Positions 25,046 through 34,587 of a stretch of DNA of 63,748 bases are shown here, piece by piece. The stretch covers positions 1-63,748 of the forward strand of contig CAKOVA010000002.1 of assembly GCA_934120735.1 (NCBI GenBank), written 5' to 3'. Each line of letters begins with the position of its first letter. Within the stretch, counting starts at the first letter, position 1. The position numbers and the translations under genes were made by a program. The stretch comes from an uncultured Prevotella sp. (GTDB lineage: Bacteria > Bacteroidota > Bacteroidia > Bacteroidales > Bacteroidaceae). Below the pieces are notes generated by a model. The model was not told the origin of the DNA. It saw only the letters and a list, made by a program, of their open reading frames with translations, and ran no database searches.

Positions 25046-27253
25046 ATGGATACAAAGTTTGAATTCCTTGCGTCGGAAAAATCTGAATATATAGCCATAT
25101 TCAAGCGCATCAAAGAAGCAATTGGCGATTCTTTTCAGGAAAACGATGAAGCAAACATCAAATCGCATTTGAAGACATCTCTGGAGAATGGTCTCATCAC
25201 AAGGGATGCCTTTGGGTTGAACCCAGTGTTAAACTCGATGCAGACAGCAGAAATTGCCGTCAACGAAATTGGACTGAAAAGGGATGGCGTGGTTGCTATC
25301 TTGCTGTATCAAAGTGTGGTCAACGGTTACTTGGACATCGATGACGTTAGCGCCAAATATGGTGAGGTAGTAGCACATATCATTCATGGTTTGGTAAGAA
25401 TTAATGCACTGTATAGCAAGAATCCTGTGGTTGAAAGTGAGAATTTCAGGAATCTGCTGCTCACCTTTGCTGAGGACATGCGTGTTATCTTGATTATGAT
25501 TGCTGACCGCGTGAACTTGATGCGCCATATCAGAGATGCTGAAAACATGGAGGCAAAGCGACAGGTGAGTGAGGAGGCAAGCTATTTGTATGCTCCCTTA
25601 GCCCATAAATTGGGGCTTTATCAACTGAAGAGCGAGCTGGAAGACCTGAGTTTGAAATACCTTGAGCATGATGCTTATTACATGATTAAGGATAAGCTCA
25701 ATGCGACGAAAAAGGCTCGTGACAGTTATATCGCGAGCTTCATCAATCCTATTCAGCAGAAGTTGGAAGATGCGGGCTTGAAATTTCAGATGAAGGGACG
25801 CACCAAGAGCATTCATTCTATCTGGCAAAAGATGAAGAAGCAGAAATGTAACTTCGAAGGTATCTATGATCTTTTTGCCATTCGCATCATCTTGGATGCG
25901 CCTTTGGAGAAAGAAAAGATGCAATGTTGGCAGGTCTACTCCATCATCACGGACATGTATCAGCCCAACCCAAAGCGATTGCGCGACTGGCTCTCGGTTC
26001 CGAAATCCAATGGATATGAGAGTTTGCACATCACCGTTTTGGGACCAGAGAACAAATGGGTTGAGGTACAGATACGTACTGAACGAATGGACGAGATTGC
26101 AGAGCGGGGCTTGGCTGCGCATTGGCGATATAAAGGCATCAAGAGTCAGGGCAACATCGACGAATGGTTGGCCAGCATAAGAACAGCCTTGGAAGCGGGT
26201 GACGACTTGCAAGTAATGGATCAGTTCAAACTGGATCTATACGAAGACGAGGTATATGTGTTCACACCAAAAGGTGAAATCAAGAAGTTCCCCAGTGGGG
26301 CTACGGTCTTGGACTTTGCCTATTACATCCACTCTGACGTAGGTAGCAAATGTGTAGGCGCGCGTATCAACAACAAGAATGTTCCTATCAGAGAACAATT
26401 GAAATCGGGTGACACGGTTGAGATATTGACGCAAAGCAACCAAAAACCAAACCAGAGTTGGCTGAAAATCGTCAAGACCAGCAAAGCGAAAGCCAAAATA
26501 CGTCTGGCGTTGAAAGAAACTCAGGTGAAAGATGGGCTTTACGCCAAGGAATTACTAGAGCGTCGGTTCAAGAACAAGAAGGTGGAACTGGACGAAACCA
26601 TCATGAACCACCTGGTGAAGAAGATGGGATACAAGGAGATTTCTGACTTTTACAAGCAAATAGCTGATGAAAAACTTGATCCTAACGACATCATTGACAG
26701 GTATGTAGAGCTGCGTGACAAAGAATTGAACGTTAACAATCTGAAGGCTGTTCAACGTGCCGATGAGTTCAGTTTGGAGCATCCTGACGGACAAATGAGC
26801 AGCCAATCTGACGTGTTGGTCATCGACAAGAACCTGAAGGGCATCGATTACACGTTGGCTCAATGCTGTCATCCTATCTATGGTGACGACGTCTTTGGGT
26901 TTGTAACGGTCAGTGGCGGCATCAAAATACATAGGAAAGACTGTCCCAACGCACCGGAAATGAGGAAAAGATTCGGGTATCGAATGGTGAAAGCCAGATG
27001 GAGCGGACAAAATGGGGCATTGTATACCATCGTACTGCGCATCATAGGGAATGACGATATCGGAATAGTGAACAACATTACCAGCATTCTATCCAAAGAA
27101 GAGAGAATTGTGATGCGTTCCATCAATATCGATTCAAACGACGGATTGTTCAGTGGTAATCTTTCTGTTCAATTGGATGATGTGACGAAGCTGGATGCTT
27201 TGATCAAGAAATTACAAACGGTGAAAGGAGTAAAACAAGTCACCAGACTGTAA
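25046..27253 (+). CDS. RelA/SpoT-family (p)ppGpp synthetase with a degenerate hydrolase domain
   Basis: A 735-residue long RSH enzyme. The N-terminal HD domain is present in outline, but the catalytic HD pair is replaced (LLYQSVVNGYLD, residues 86-97, where bifunctional enzymes have LHDVVEDT) and the first histidine is also missing; Asp154 in IADRVNLMR remains. The synthetase domain looks intact: GRTKSIHSIWQKMKKQ, IYDLFAIRIILD, RLRDWLSVPKSNGYESLHIT and VEVQIRTERMDEIAERGLAA. TGS (VYVFTPKGEIKKFPSGATVL), a CC/zinc-finger-like segment (QCCHPIYGDDVFGF) and a C-terminal ACT domain follow. It is therefore probably synthetase-only, like RelA; a second RSH elsewhere would have to degrade ppGpp. Confidence 0.92.
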   Translation: MDTKFEFLASEKSEYIAIFKRIKEAIGDSFQENDEANIKSHLKTSLENGLITRDAFGLNPVLNSMQTAEIAVNEIGLKRDGVVAILLYQSVVNGYLDIDDVSAKYGEVVAHIIHGLVRINALYSKNPVVESENFRNLLLTFAEDMRVILIMIADRVNLMRHIRDAENMEAKRQVSEEASYLYAPLAHKLGLYQLKSELEDLSLKYLEHDAYYMIKDKLNATKKARDSYIASFINPIQQKLEDAGLKFQMKGRTKSIHSIWQKMKKQKCNFEGIYDLFAIRIILDAPLEKEKMQCWQVYSIITDMYQPNPKRLRDWLSVPKSNGYESLHITVLGPENKWVEVQIRTERMDEIAERGLAAHWRYKGIKSQGNIDEWLASIRTALEAGDDLQVMDQFKLDLYEDEVYVFTPKGEIKKFPSGATVLDFAYYIHSDVGSKCVGARINNKNVPIREQLKSGDTVEILTQSNQKPNQSWLKIVKTSKAKAKIRLALKETQVKDGLYAKELLERRFKNKKVELDETIMNHLVKKMGYKEISDFYKQIADEKLDPNDIIDRYVELRDKELNVNNLKAVQRADEFSLEHPDGQMSSQSDVLVIDKNLKGIDYTLAQCCHPIYGDDVFGFVTVSGGIKIHRKDCPNAPEMRKRFGYRMVKARWSGQNGALYTIVLRIIGNDDIGIVNNITSILSKEERIVMRSINIDSNDGLFSGNLSVQLDDVTKLDALIKKLQTVKGVKQVTRL

Positions 27254-27345
27254 ATAAAGAAGCTCTTTGCCCTCTCTTTTCATCCAGACACCAGCAAAGT
27301 ATCATGATAAGAATCAGTATATCTGCATTGTCTTAGGCAGCAATT

Positions 27346-28644
27346 ATGAAGCAAGTATTTAAGTTGGCATTGCCATCCATCATATCAAACATCACCGTTC
27401 CCCTATTAGGCATCATCGACCTGACCATTGTCGGACACATGGGTGATGTGATTTATATTGGAGCCATCGCCATTGGCACCATGATTTTCAATGTGCTGTA
27501 TTGGCTCTTTGGTTTCTTGCGAATGGGTACCAGCGGCATGACATCTCAAGCATTAGGAAGACGTGATTTGACCGAAGCCATGAGATTGTTGGTTCGTTCG
27601 CTGACCATCAGTACGGCGATTGCTGTGATTTTCATCCTCTTCCAACTTCCAATTCGTTGGGTGGCACTGTCCATCATGCAGCCCACAGAACATATAGCGG
27701 AACAGGCAGCGATTTATTTTTCCATTTGCATTTGGGGCGCACCCGCCATGTTGGGACTATACGGATTGACGGGGTGGTTTATCGGCATGCAAAATACGCG
27801 AACTCCCATGTTGGTGTCCATCTTCCAAAACATCGTGAATATCGTTGCAAGCGTGACCTTTGTTTTTGGATTTGGCATGAAAATCCAAGGTGTAGCGTTG
27901 GGAACGTTGACGGCACAGTGGACAGGTTTTCTACTTGCCTTGTACTGTTGGAAGCGGTATTATGGCAGGTTGGCTGAATATAATTGGAAAGACGACTTGT
28001 TTAAGCGAAGCACGATGGTTCGATTCTTTGCCGTCAACCGCGACATTTTCATACGAACGCTTTTCTTGGTTGGTGTTAATTTCTTTTTCATTTCTGCCGG
28101 ATCGAGGCAAGGAGCCATCATCTTATCTGTCAATACGCTCTTGATGACTTTGTTCACCCTCTTCTCTTACGTTATGGATGGATTTGCTTACGCAGGAGAA
28201 GCCCTTAGCGGGAAGTATTATAGTGCAGCGAATAAGCTGGCCTTTGACAGGGTCTATCGTAGCTTATTCGCATGGGGAGCCATCATGGCAGTAGTGTTCA
28301 CGCTGGTCTACGCGGTTGGAGGCAATGGCTTTCTGATGCTGTTGACCAACGAAGCTGTTGTCGTTCAATCTGCCGAAGCATATTTCTGGTGGGCCGTGAT
28401 GATTCCCCTTGTCAGCGTATCGGCCTTTGTCTATGACGGAATTTTTATTGGACTTACGGCCACGAGGGGCATGCTGGTGTCTTCAGTGATATCAGCTCTT
28501 GTCTTCTTTGCGTTGTACCTTGCCCTACAAAGCTACTTGGGAAATCACGCTCTTTGGCTGGCTTTCATCGTCTATTTAGGCTTGAGAGGAGGCATACAAT
28601 GGTTGTTGTATCGAAGAATGCATCTCAATTGGGTGCAAAAATAA
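27346..28644 (+). CDS. MATE-family efflux transporter (DinF-like)
   Basis: A 432-residue multidrug and toxin extrusion transporter with about 12 membrane helices in two halves. The N-terminus LALPSIISNITVPLLGIIDL and the signature FGFLRMGTSGMTSQALGRRD place it near the DinF branch. MATE proteins export cationic compounds in exchange for protons or sodium; the substrate cannot be told from sequence. It follows rel by 92 bp on the same strand and precedes rmuC by 49 bp, but rmuC has its own promoter. Confidence 0.92.
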   Translation: MKQVFKLALPSIISNITVPLLGIIDLTIVGHMGDVIYIGAIAIGTMIFNVLYWLFGFLRMGTSGMTSQALGRRDLTEAMRLLVRSLTISTAIAVIFILFQLPIRWVALSIMQPTEHIAEQAAIYFSICIWGAPAMLGLYGLTGWFIGMQNTRTPMLVSIFQNIVNIVASVTFVFGFGMKIQGVALGTLTAQWTGFLLALYCWKRYYGRLAEYNWKDDLFKRSTMVRFFAVNRDIFIRTLFLVGVNFFFISAGSRQGAIILSVNTLLMTLFTLFSYVMDGFAYAGEALSGKYYSAANKLAFDRVYRSLFAWGAIMAVVFTLVYAVGGNGFLMLLTNEAVVVQSAEAYFWWAVMIPLVSVSAFVYDGIFIGLTATRGMLVSSVISALVFFALYLALQSYLGNHALWLAFIVYLGLRGGIQWLLYRRMHLNWVQK

Positions 28645-28658
28645 AATGCCGTGAACAC

Positions 28659-28689
28659 TTTGAGATGCATGCCAAATCAATTATCTTTG
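28659..28689 (+). promoter_or_regulatory. Promoter of rmuC, apparently leaderless
   Basis: TTTG (28659-28662), exactly 19 bp, TATCTTTG (28682-28689): a perfect match to the Bacteroidota consensus. The rmuC ATG at 28694 is only 4 nt beyond the -7 box, so transcription should begin at or next to the start codon. Confidence 0.8.
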
Positions 28690-28693
28690 CAAT

Positions 28694-30076
28694 ATGGAAT
28701 TCATATACTTAGCCATAGGCCTCGTCGTTGGAGCAATCATTGTCTTTTTCTTGTTAAACGGAAAGCTGAAAAAGCTGGAGACCAGCAACGTTTTGTCTAA
28801 TCAACAATTGGCGCACGAACAAGAACTTGGCACTCAGCTACAAGCAGAACGTGATCGACTTCAGCGTGAGAAAGAAGAACAACAGCAACAGTTGATAACC
28901 ATCAAACTTGAGTTGGAGCGAGTAACCACGCAGTTGGAATCAGAACAAGCATCGCATTCGAAAGAGACAGAAATGCGCCGCGAGCAATTTGAACAACAAC
29001 TGAAGACCGTTCAAGAGCAATTCTCAAATTTAGCAACACGCATCTTAGAACAGACTTCGGAAAGGCTGAAGACAACCAATAACGAATCGATGGAGCATCT
29101 GACAAAACCGCTTAAGATGAACATCGAACAATTGCAACAAGCCATTCAGCACACGAATACTGAAACATCCAAGAATACTGCCTCGCTATCACAACAACTC
29201 AGAGAAATGAGTTTGCAAACACAGAAGATTGAATCCACTGCAACCCGACTGACCAATGTAATTAGAGGCGGGAATAAGGCACAAGGCAATTGGGGTGAAC
29301 GCATACTGACAGACATTCTGGAAAGTCAAGGTTACAAGGTTGGTATCGATTATGACATCCAGCATACATTAACGGATGAAAAGGGAAATGTGATTAAAAA
29401 TGATGACACAGGAAGACGGATGATTCCTGATGTCATTCTACACTACCCAAATAATGAAGACGTCATCATTGATGCCAAGATGTCTATTGATGCCTATTAT
29501 CAATATGTAAACACCGAAGAAGAAGCTCTCAAGAAAAAGTTTGCAGCCGACTTGGTGAGCAGTATCCGAACACAGGCCACCAATCTCGCCAAGAAAGACT
29601 ATAGCAAATATGTGCATTCGCCACGAAAAGCCATTGATTTCGTCATCATGTTCGTTCCCAATGAAGGGGCTTTGCAACTGGCTTTAGACACGGAACCCAA
29701 GATATGGGGCGAGGCTTTTGACAAACAGGTGTTCATCACCAGTCAACAAAACTTAATGGCTATATTGCGAATGATTCAGATAGCTTGGAGACAATACGCA
29801 CAAACAGAAAACCAAAAGAAGGTTTTCGCCTTGGCTGAAGAATTATTGAAACGCGTAGGTGAATTCATTAAACGATTTGACAAGATTGGCAAAGACATTG
29901 ACATGCTTCATAAAGACTATGGGGAGGCTTACAACAAGGCTTATACGGGGCGGCAAAGTATTGTGCAGAAGGCCAACGAACTGAAAGAATTAGGCGTAAA
30001 AGAAAGTGCAAATCAACCGATTCCTATGACCCAGCCTGATGTGTTGGACATTATAGAAGAAAACGAAGATGAATGA
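28694..30076 (+). CDS. rmuC: DNA recombination protein RmuC
   Basis: A 460-residue protein with an N-terminal membrane anchor (EFIYLAIGLVVGAIIVFFLL), a long coiled coil rich in Gln and Glu (residues about 30-190) and the conserved RmuC domain with GGNKAQGNWGERILTDILES, MIPDVILHYPNNEDVIIDAK and the later KVFALAEELLKRVGEF. RmuC limits inversions and recombination at short inverted repeats in E. coli; the domain is related to restriction-endonuclease folds (ExD/xK-like DVIIDAKMS). A perfect promoter lies just before it. The next gene overlaps its end by 8 bp. Confidence 0.94.
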   Translation: MEFIYLAIGLVVGAIIVFFLLNGKLKKLETSNVLSNQQLAHEQELGTQLQAERDRLQREKEEQQQQLITIKLELERVTTQLESEQASHSKETEMRREQFEQQLKTVQEQFSNLATRILEQTSERLKTTNNESMEHLTKPLKMNIEQLQQAIQHTNTETSKNTASLSQQLREMSLQTQKIESTATRLTNVIRGGNKAQGNWGERILTDILESQGYKVGIDYDIQHTLTDEKGNVIKNDDTGRRMIPDVILHYPNNEDVIIDAKMSIDAYYQYVNTEEEALKKKFAADLVSSIRTQATNLAKKDYSKYVHSPRKAIDFVIMFVPNEGALQLALDTEPKIWGEAFDKQVFITSQQNLMAILRMIQIAWRQYAQTENQKKVFALAEELLKRVGEFIKRFDKIGKDIDMLHKDYGEAYNKAYTGRQSIVQKANELKELGVKESANQPIPMTQPDVLDIIEENEDE

Positions 30077-30551
30077 GATGAAAAAGAGATTGTTATTCGT
30101 GTGTTTAGGAAACATTTGCAGAAGTCCGGCGGCAGAGGGTGTAATGAAATCCATTGTCAAGGCTGCTGGTATGGAAGATGAATTCGTTATCGACTCAGCA
30201 GGCATTGGAGATTGGCACATCGGGCAATTACCCGACCAACGAATGAGAAAACATGGTGCACAAAGAGGATATCGGTTTGACAGCCGTGCTCGCCAGTTCA
30301 ATGCGGATGATTTTGCAAATTTTGATCATATCTATGTGATGGATCACGAAAACAAACGCATGATTACCGCTCTGGCAGCTACCAAAGAAGATGCTCAGAA
30401 GGTAGAAATGCTGGCTAGTTATCTAAAAGACAAGCCAAACGTTGATGTGATACCAGATCCATATTATGGTGGAGATGAAGATTTTAAATACGCGCTTGAC
30501 TTGATAGAAATCGCTTGTAAAGAGTTATTTATTCAATTACAAGGAAAATAA
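30069..30551 (+). CDS. Low-molecular-weight protein-tyrosine phosphatase
   Basis: A 160-residue phosphatase of the arsenate-reductase-like LMW-PTP family. The P-loop is VCLGNICRSPAAEGVMKSI (CX5RS), and the general-acid aspartate lies in VIPDPYYGGDEDF near the C-terminus. It dephosphorylates protein tyrosine or small phosphoesters; the partner kinase is not in the window. The start overlaps rmuC by 8 bp (ATG at 30069); the ATG at 30078, giving MKKRLLFVCLGN, is equally plausible. Confidence 0.93.
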   Translation: MNEMKKRLLFVCLGNICRSPAAEGVMKSIVKAAGMEDEFVIDSAGIGDWHIGQLPDQRMRKHGAQRGYRFDSRARQFNADDFANFDHIYVMDHENKRMITALAATKEDAQKVEMLASYLKDKPNVDVIPDPYYGGDEDFKYALDLIEIACKELFIQLQGK

Positions 30552-30743
30552 GCAGGCCATCTGTAATTCCCAGTGAACACGGTTTAATTGGCTGAAGAGC
30601 ATACCGCAGGAATCGCATATTTATAATCTTCTGGCATTTCATCAATGGCCTCAATATTCTATGAGGCGGCATGAGTACACGAGTTCCTATATTTTTAATC
30701 CTAATAAATGCAATGTATACATTGCACTTTTCTGTATAAATAT

Positions 30744-30774
30744 TTTGCAAGATTATAAAATATTGTTATTTTTG
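30744..30774 (+). promoter_or_regulatory. Promoter of ppdK
   Basis: TTTG (30744-30747), 19 bp, TATTTTTG (30767-30774): exact spacing and consensus. It lies 41 bp before the ATG at 30816, in a 264-bp spacer that is otherwise featureless. Confidence 0.8.
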
Positions 30775-30815
30775 CAAAAGCATAAAATAAATAAATTAAG
30801 AGAATACTTTTCGGT

Positions 30816-33536
30816 ATGGATGTAAAAAGAGTTTATACTTTCGGCAATGGAAAAGCTGAAGGTAAAGCAGATATGAGAAATCTGCTTGGTGGCAAGGGTG
30901 CTAACCTTGCTGAAATGAATTTAATAGGTGTTCCAGTTCCTCCTGGTTTTACCATTACAACAGATGTTTGTAATGAATATTTTGATAAAGGAAGAGATGA
31001 GGTTGTTGAACTTTTAAAAGGTGACGTTGAACGTGCAGTCAAGCACATCGAGAGTCTGATGAACTCAAAGTTCGGTGATTCTTCCAATCCGTTGCTGCTA
31101 TCAGTTCGCTCTGGCGCACGCGCTTCCATGCCAGGCATGATGGATACCATCTTGAATCTGGGATTGAATGACAATGTTGTGGAAGGCTTGGTGAAGAAAA
31201 CCGGGAACGAACGTTTTGCTTATGACAGCTACCGCCGTTTTGTACAAATGTACGGCGATGTTGTTCTCGGAATGAAACCAACGAACAAAGAAGATATTGA
31301 TCCCTTTGAAGCAATCATCATGGATGTCAAGGCCAAACGTGGAGTGAAGCTTGACAATGAAATGAACGTTGATGACCTCAAGACATTGGTTGTTCGATTT
31401 AAGGAGGCCATCAAGAAACAAACAGGAAAAGACTTCCCTACTGATCCCATGGACCAACTTTGGGGTGCCATTTGTTCGGTGTTTGACAGCTGGATGAACG
31501 AGCGAGCTATCTTGTACCGCAAGATGGAAGGCATACCCGCAGAATGGGGTACAGCCGTTTCTGTCATGGCCATGGTGTTTGGCAACATGGGTAACACCTC
31601 TGCCACTGGCGTATGCTTCTCTCGTGATGCAGCAACTGGTGAGAACCGTTTCAATGGAGAATATTTGGTCAATGCGCAAGGTGAAGACGTCGTTGCGGGC
31701 ATCAGAACGCCACAACAAATCACCAAAGAAGGAAGTATGAGATGGGCCAAACAGCAAAATATTAGCGAAGAAATACGCAAGTCCAATTATCCTTCCATGG
31801 AAGAAACCATGCCAGAAATCTATGAACAGCTGAACAACATTCAACACAAGTTGGAAAAGCATTACCATGACATGCAGGACATGGAGTTCACTGTACAAGA
31901 AGGCAAGCTGTGGTTTTTACAAACCAGAAATGGAAAACGCACAGGTACCGCTATGGTTAAGATTGCCATGGATTTGCTGCATGAAGGAGAAATTGACGAA
32001 AAGACTGCGCTTAAACGCTGCGAACCCAATAAGCTGGATGAACTATTACACCCAGTATTTGATAAGCTTGCACTCGGTACAGCCAAAATACTCACCAGAG
32101 GATTACCCGCTTCACCAGGTGCTGCAAGCGGACAAATCGTATTTTTTGCAGACGATGCTGTTAAATGGCACGAGGCAGGACATCAAGTTGTCATGGTACG
32201 TATGGAAACATCTCCAGAAGACTTGGCAGGCATGTCTGCTGCAGAAGGCATTCTGACGGCTCGAGGTGGTATGACATCACATGCTGCCGTTGTTGCTAGA
32301 GGAATGGGAAAATGCTGTGTTTCGGGCGCAGGAGCCATCAATGTGAATTATAAAGATCGTACGGTAGAAATAGATGGCATCGTTCTCCATGAGGGCGACT
32401 ACATATCTATTAATGGCTCAACAGGCGAAATATACCAAGGTGAGGTTGAAACACGCCCGGCTGAAGTTACTGGTGACTTTGCAGAGCTTATGAAACTTTG
32501 CGACAAATATACCAAGTTGGTAGTACGAACCAATGCAGATACGCCGCATGATGCTGAAGCTGCACGCAATTTTGGTGCGGTTGGCATTGGCCTGTGTCGT
32601 ACAGAACACATGTTCTTTGAGAATGAAAAGATCAAAGCCATGAGAGAGATGATCTTGGCTGACACCCAAGACGGCCGTGAGAATGCACTCGAGAAGCTCC
32701 TACCCTATCAGAAACAAGACTTCTATGGCATATTGAAAGCAATGGACGGATATCCCGTTAACATCCGATTGCTGGATCCTCCACTACACGAATTTGTACC
32801 TCATGATTTGGCTGGACAAGAAGTCATGGCCAAGAATATGGGCGTCAGTGTGCAGCAAATCCAAAAACGCGTGAACAGCTTAAGCGAGGCTAACCCCATG
32901 TTGGGCCATCGTGGATGCCGTCTGGGCAACACCTATCCAGAAATCACTGCCATGCAGACAAAAGCTATTTTGGGTGCCGCCATTCAATTGAAGAAAGAAG
33001 GATACGACCCACGTCCCGAGATTATGGTGCCACTTATTGGTATCGTGAAGGAGTTTGATGTGCAAGAAAAAGTAATTAGAGACACGGCAAAACAACTGTT
33101 TGAAGAAGAGGGAATTGAAATACCTTTCCATGTAGGAACGATGATTGAAATCCCTCGAGCTGCTCTTACAGCCGACTTAATTGCTGAACGCGCTGAGTAC
33201 TTTAGCTTTGGAACGAACGACCTTACGCAAATGACGTATGGATATAGCCGTGATGATATCGCAGGTTTCTTGCCTGTTTATTTGGAGCAGAAAATATTGA
33301 AGGTTGACCCGTTCCAAGTATTAGACCAAGACGGCGTAGGACAGCTTATTAAAATGGCCGTAGAAAAAGGCCGTTCCACTCGTAAGAATCTTACATGTGG
33401 CATTTGTGGTGAGCATGGTGGTGAGCCAACTTCGGTGAAATTCTGCCATAAGGTAGGCCTTGACTACGTCAGCTGTTCACCATTCAGAGTACCTATTGCT
33501 CGTCTATCAGCCGCGCAAGCAGCAGTCGAGGAATAA
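30816..33536 (+). CDS. ppdK: Pyruvate, phosphate dikinase
   Basis: A 906-residue PPDK that interconverts PEP, AMP and PPi with pyruvate, ATP and Pi. The N-terminal nucleotide-binding domain opens with VYTFGNGKAEGKADMRNLLG and GGKGANLAEMN. The swivelling phosphohistidine domain has GGMTSHAAVVARGMGKCCV with the catalytic histidine. The PEP-binding TIM barrel contains GLCRTEHMFF and the C-terminal catalytic cysteine segment LTCGICGEHGGEPTSV. Length is typical of PPDK rather than PEP synthase. In these anaerobes the enzyme works with PfkA in a glycolysis that saves or recovers PPi. It has its own consensus promoter. Confidence 0.96.
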   Translation: MDVKRVYTFGNGKAEGKADMRNLLGGKGANLAEMNLIGVPVPPGFTITTDVCNEYFDKGRDEVVELLKGDVERAVKHIESLMNSKFGDSSNPLLLSVRSGARASMPGMMDTILNLGLNDNVVEGLVKKTGNERFAYDSYRRFVQMYGDVVLGMKPTNKEDIDPFEAIIMDVKAKRGVKLDNEMNVDDLKTLVVRFKEAIKKQTGKDFPTDPMDQLWGAICSVFDSWMNERAILYRKMEGIPAEWGTAVSVMAMVFGNMGNTSATGVCFSRDAATGENRFNGEYLVNAQGEDVVAGIRTPQQITKEGSMRWAKQQNISEEIRKSNYPSMEETMPEIYEQLNNIQHKLEKHYHDMQDMEFTVQEGKLWFLQTRNGKRTGTAMVKIAMDLLHEGEIDEKTALKRCEPNKLDELLHPVFDKLALGTAKILTRGLPASPGAASGQIVFFADDAVKWHEAGHQVVMVRMETSPEDLAGMSAAEGILTARGGMTSHAAVVARGMGKCCVSGAGAINVNYKDRTVEIDGIVLHEGDYISINGSTGEIYQGEVETRPAEVTGDFAELMKLCDKYTKLVVRTNADTPHDAEAARNFGAVGIGLCRTEHMFFENEKIKAMREMILADTQDGRENALEKLLPYQKQDFYGILKAMDGYPVNIRLLDPPLHEFVPHDLAGQEVMAKNMGVSVQQIQKRVNSLSEANPMLGHRGCRLGNTYPEITAMQTKAILGAAIQLKKEGYDPRPEIMVPLIGIVKEFDVQEKVIRDTAKQLFEEEGIEIPFHVGTMIEIPRAALTADLIAERAEYFSFGTNDLTQMTYGYSRDDIAGFLPVYLEQKILKVDPFQVLDQDGVGQLIKMAVEKGRSTRKNLTCGICGEHGGEPTSVKFCHKVGLDYVSCSPFRVPIARLSAAQAAVEE

Positions 33537-33563
33537 GACTATTCACATTTATCAACAGCAATA

Positions 33564-33602
33564 GGTCAGGTAGTTGCGTGTATCAACACAGGCTACCTGG
33601 CC
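33564..33602 (+). terminator. Hairpin after ppdK
   Basis: GGTCAGGTAG (33564-33573) pairs with CTACCTGGCC (33593-33602) with one G-U pair and a 19-nt loop. It lies 28 bp after the ppdK stop. The following sequence (TTAACTTAAAATT) is AT-rich but has no uninterrupted T-run, so termination is likely but not certain. Confidence 0.55.
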
Positions 33603-33618
33603 TTAACTTAAAATTGAC

Positions 33619-34092
33619 ATGTTATCAAGATTATTTATTCTCATCCTTAGTTGTTTCTTTTTCATGAATACACAAGCTGACAATGCTGCAAAAGTGGCAA
33701 CTGTCAGTATCGGTTCAGAATATCAACAAGCATTGATGGACATAAAGGCCGAGTTTGGTGAACCTACAACCATTGACAAACAAGCTATTGAATTCAAGAA
33801 TATGACCTATCATAATTTTAAATTTGACTTAGTCATCTTCAAGTTCAAGAATGATAAATTAAATGAAGCACGCTTTTTCATGAGAGCCAAAAACAAATTA
33901 AGTGCCGATAAAAAAGTTGAAGCTTTGTCTAAAGAGCTGGGTAAAAAACATTCTCTATCAGAAGATTATGAAGATGGCTCATATTTCTATAAAGGCGGTT
34001 TATCACCAAAAGGCATAGGGCACTTGTTTACCATCTCGACGGCCAAAAGACAAGGTGTATGGAATGCTGAATTGACATACGGTCCATTCTAA
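33619..34092 (+). CDS. Small secreted protein of unknown function
   Basis: A 157-residue protein with a signal peptide (LSRLFILILSCFFFMNTQAD) and a mixed alpha/beta mature part. It begins with a segment GSEYQQALMDIKAEFGEPTT and continues with NFKFDLVIFKFKNDKLNEAR; the C-terminus has FYKGGLSPKGIGHLFTISTA. I do not recognise the family. The pattern of a short helix followed by strands with aromatic residues recalls small periplasmic beta-sandwich or SmpA-like proteins, but that is a guess. It starts 16 bp after the ppdK hairpin and shares its strand. Confidence 0.75.
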   Translation: MLSRLFILILSCFFFMNTQADNAAKVATVSIGSEYQQALMDIKAEFGEPTTIDKQAIEFKNMTYHNFKFDLVIFKFKNDKLNEARFFMRAKNKLSADKKVEALSKELGKKHSLSEDYEDGSYFYKGGLSPKGIGHLFTISTAKRQGVWNAELTYGPF

Positions 34093-34247
34093 TTAATGCA
34101 TTTGATCTATTTTTTGTATTCAATGAAAGCGTGGTGCAAAGCTACGATATAACTGTTGAATAAACACATGGCTTCATCTTACCCATTCCAGTTGGGGCAC
34201 ATGCAAGCTATACTAGATGCGCTGAGCATATTAAATGGTTAAAAAAT

Positions 34248-34278
34248 TTTGGGCATTGCCAAATTATTATTACATTTG
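34248..34278 (+). promoter_or_regulatory. Promoter of tRNA-Ser
   Basis: TTTG (34248-34251), 19 bp, TACATTTG (34271-34278), followed 12 bp later by the tRNA 5' end at 34291. Exact consensus and spacing. Confidence 0.8.
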
Positions 34279-34290
34279 CACACTCAAATA

Positions 34291-34378
34291 GGAAGATTGG
34301 CAGAGTGACCGAATGCGCTGGACTCGAAATCCGGTATACCCTTTTTGGGTATCGGGGGTTTGAATCCCTCATCTTCCG
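34291..34378 (+). tRNA. tRNA-Ser (anticodon CGA)
   Basis: An 88-nt class II tRNA. The acceptor arms GGAAGAT (34291-34297) and ATCTTCC (34371-34377) pair, with discriminator G at 34378. The anticodon loop CTCGAAA (34323-34329) places CGA at 34325-34327, which reads UCG (serine). A long variable arm (TATACCC with GGGTAT) is typical of tRNA-Ser, and the T-loop is GGGTTTGAATCCC in outline. The 3' CCA is not encoded. Confidence 0.97.
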
Positions 34379-34400
34379 CTAACGAAAGAGGCATCAAACT

Positions 34401-34488
34401 CATTGATTTTGAATATCAAAGTCAATGAGTTTGAGCTTTTAAAGCATTGACTTTGGGCAGTTAAAGCGTTGACTTTGGGCTGTCATCT
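34401..34488 (+). repeat. 22-bp-period intergenic array, locus C
   Basis: Four units start at 34401, 34423, 34445 and 34467, with heads CATTGATTTT, CAATGAGTTT, CATTGACTTT and CGTTGACTTT. The first two units also form a 15-bp inverted repeat (34396-34410 with 34418-34432, one G-T mismatch). The array lies between tRNA-Ser and the atpG terminator. Confidence 0.82.
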
Positions 34489-34526
34489 ATTTGGTTATGC
34501 TTTTGACGCACAAAAAAAGGAACAAA

Positions 34527-34566
34527 AATAGTTCGAGATAACATCATCGTGTCATCTCGAACTATT
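34527..34566 (-). terminator. Intrinsic terminator of the ATP synthase operon
   Basis: Perfect 13-bp stem AATAGTTCGAGAT (34527-34539) with ATCTCGAACTATT (34554-34566), 14-nt loop; on the minus strand the stem runs into ATTTTTGTT. It lies 22 bp past the atpG stop. Confidence 0.9.
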
Positions 34567-34587
34567 TTGTTCAATTACATAAAATCT

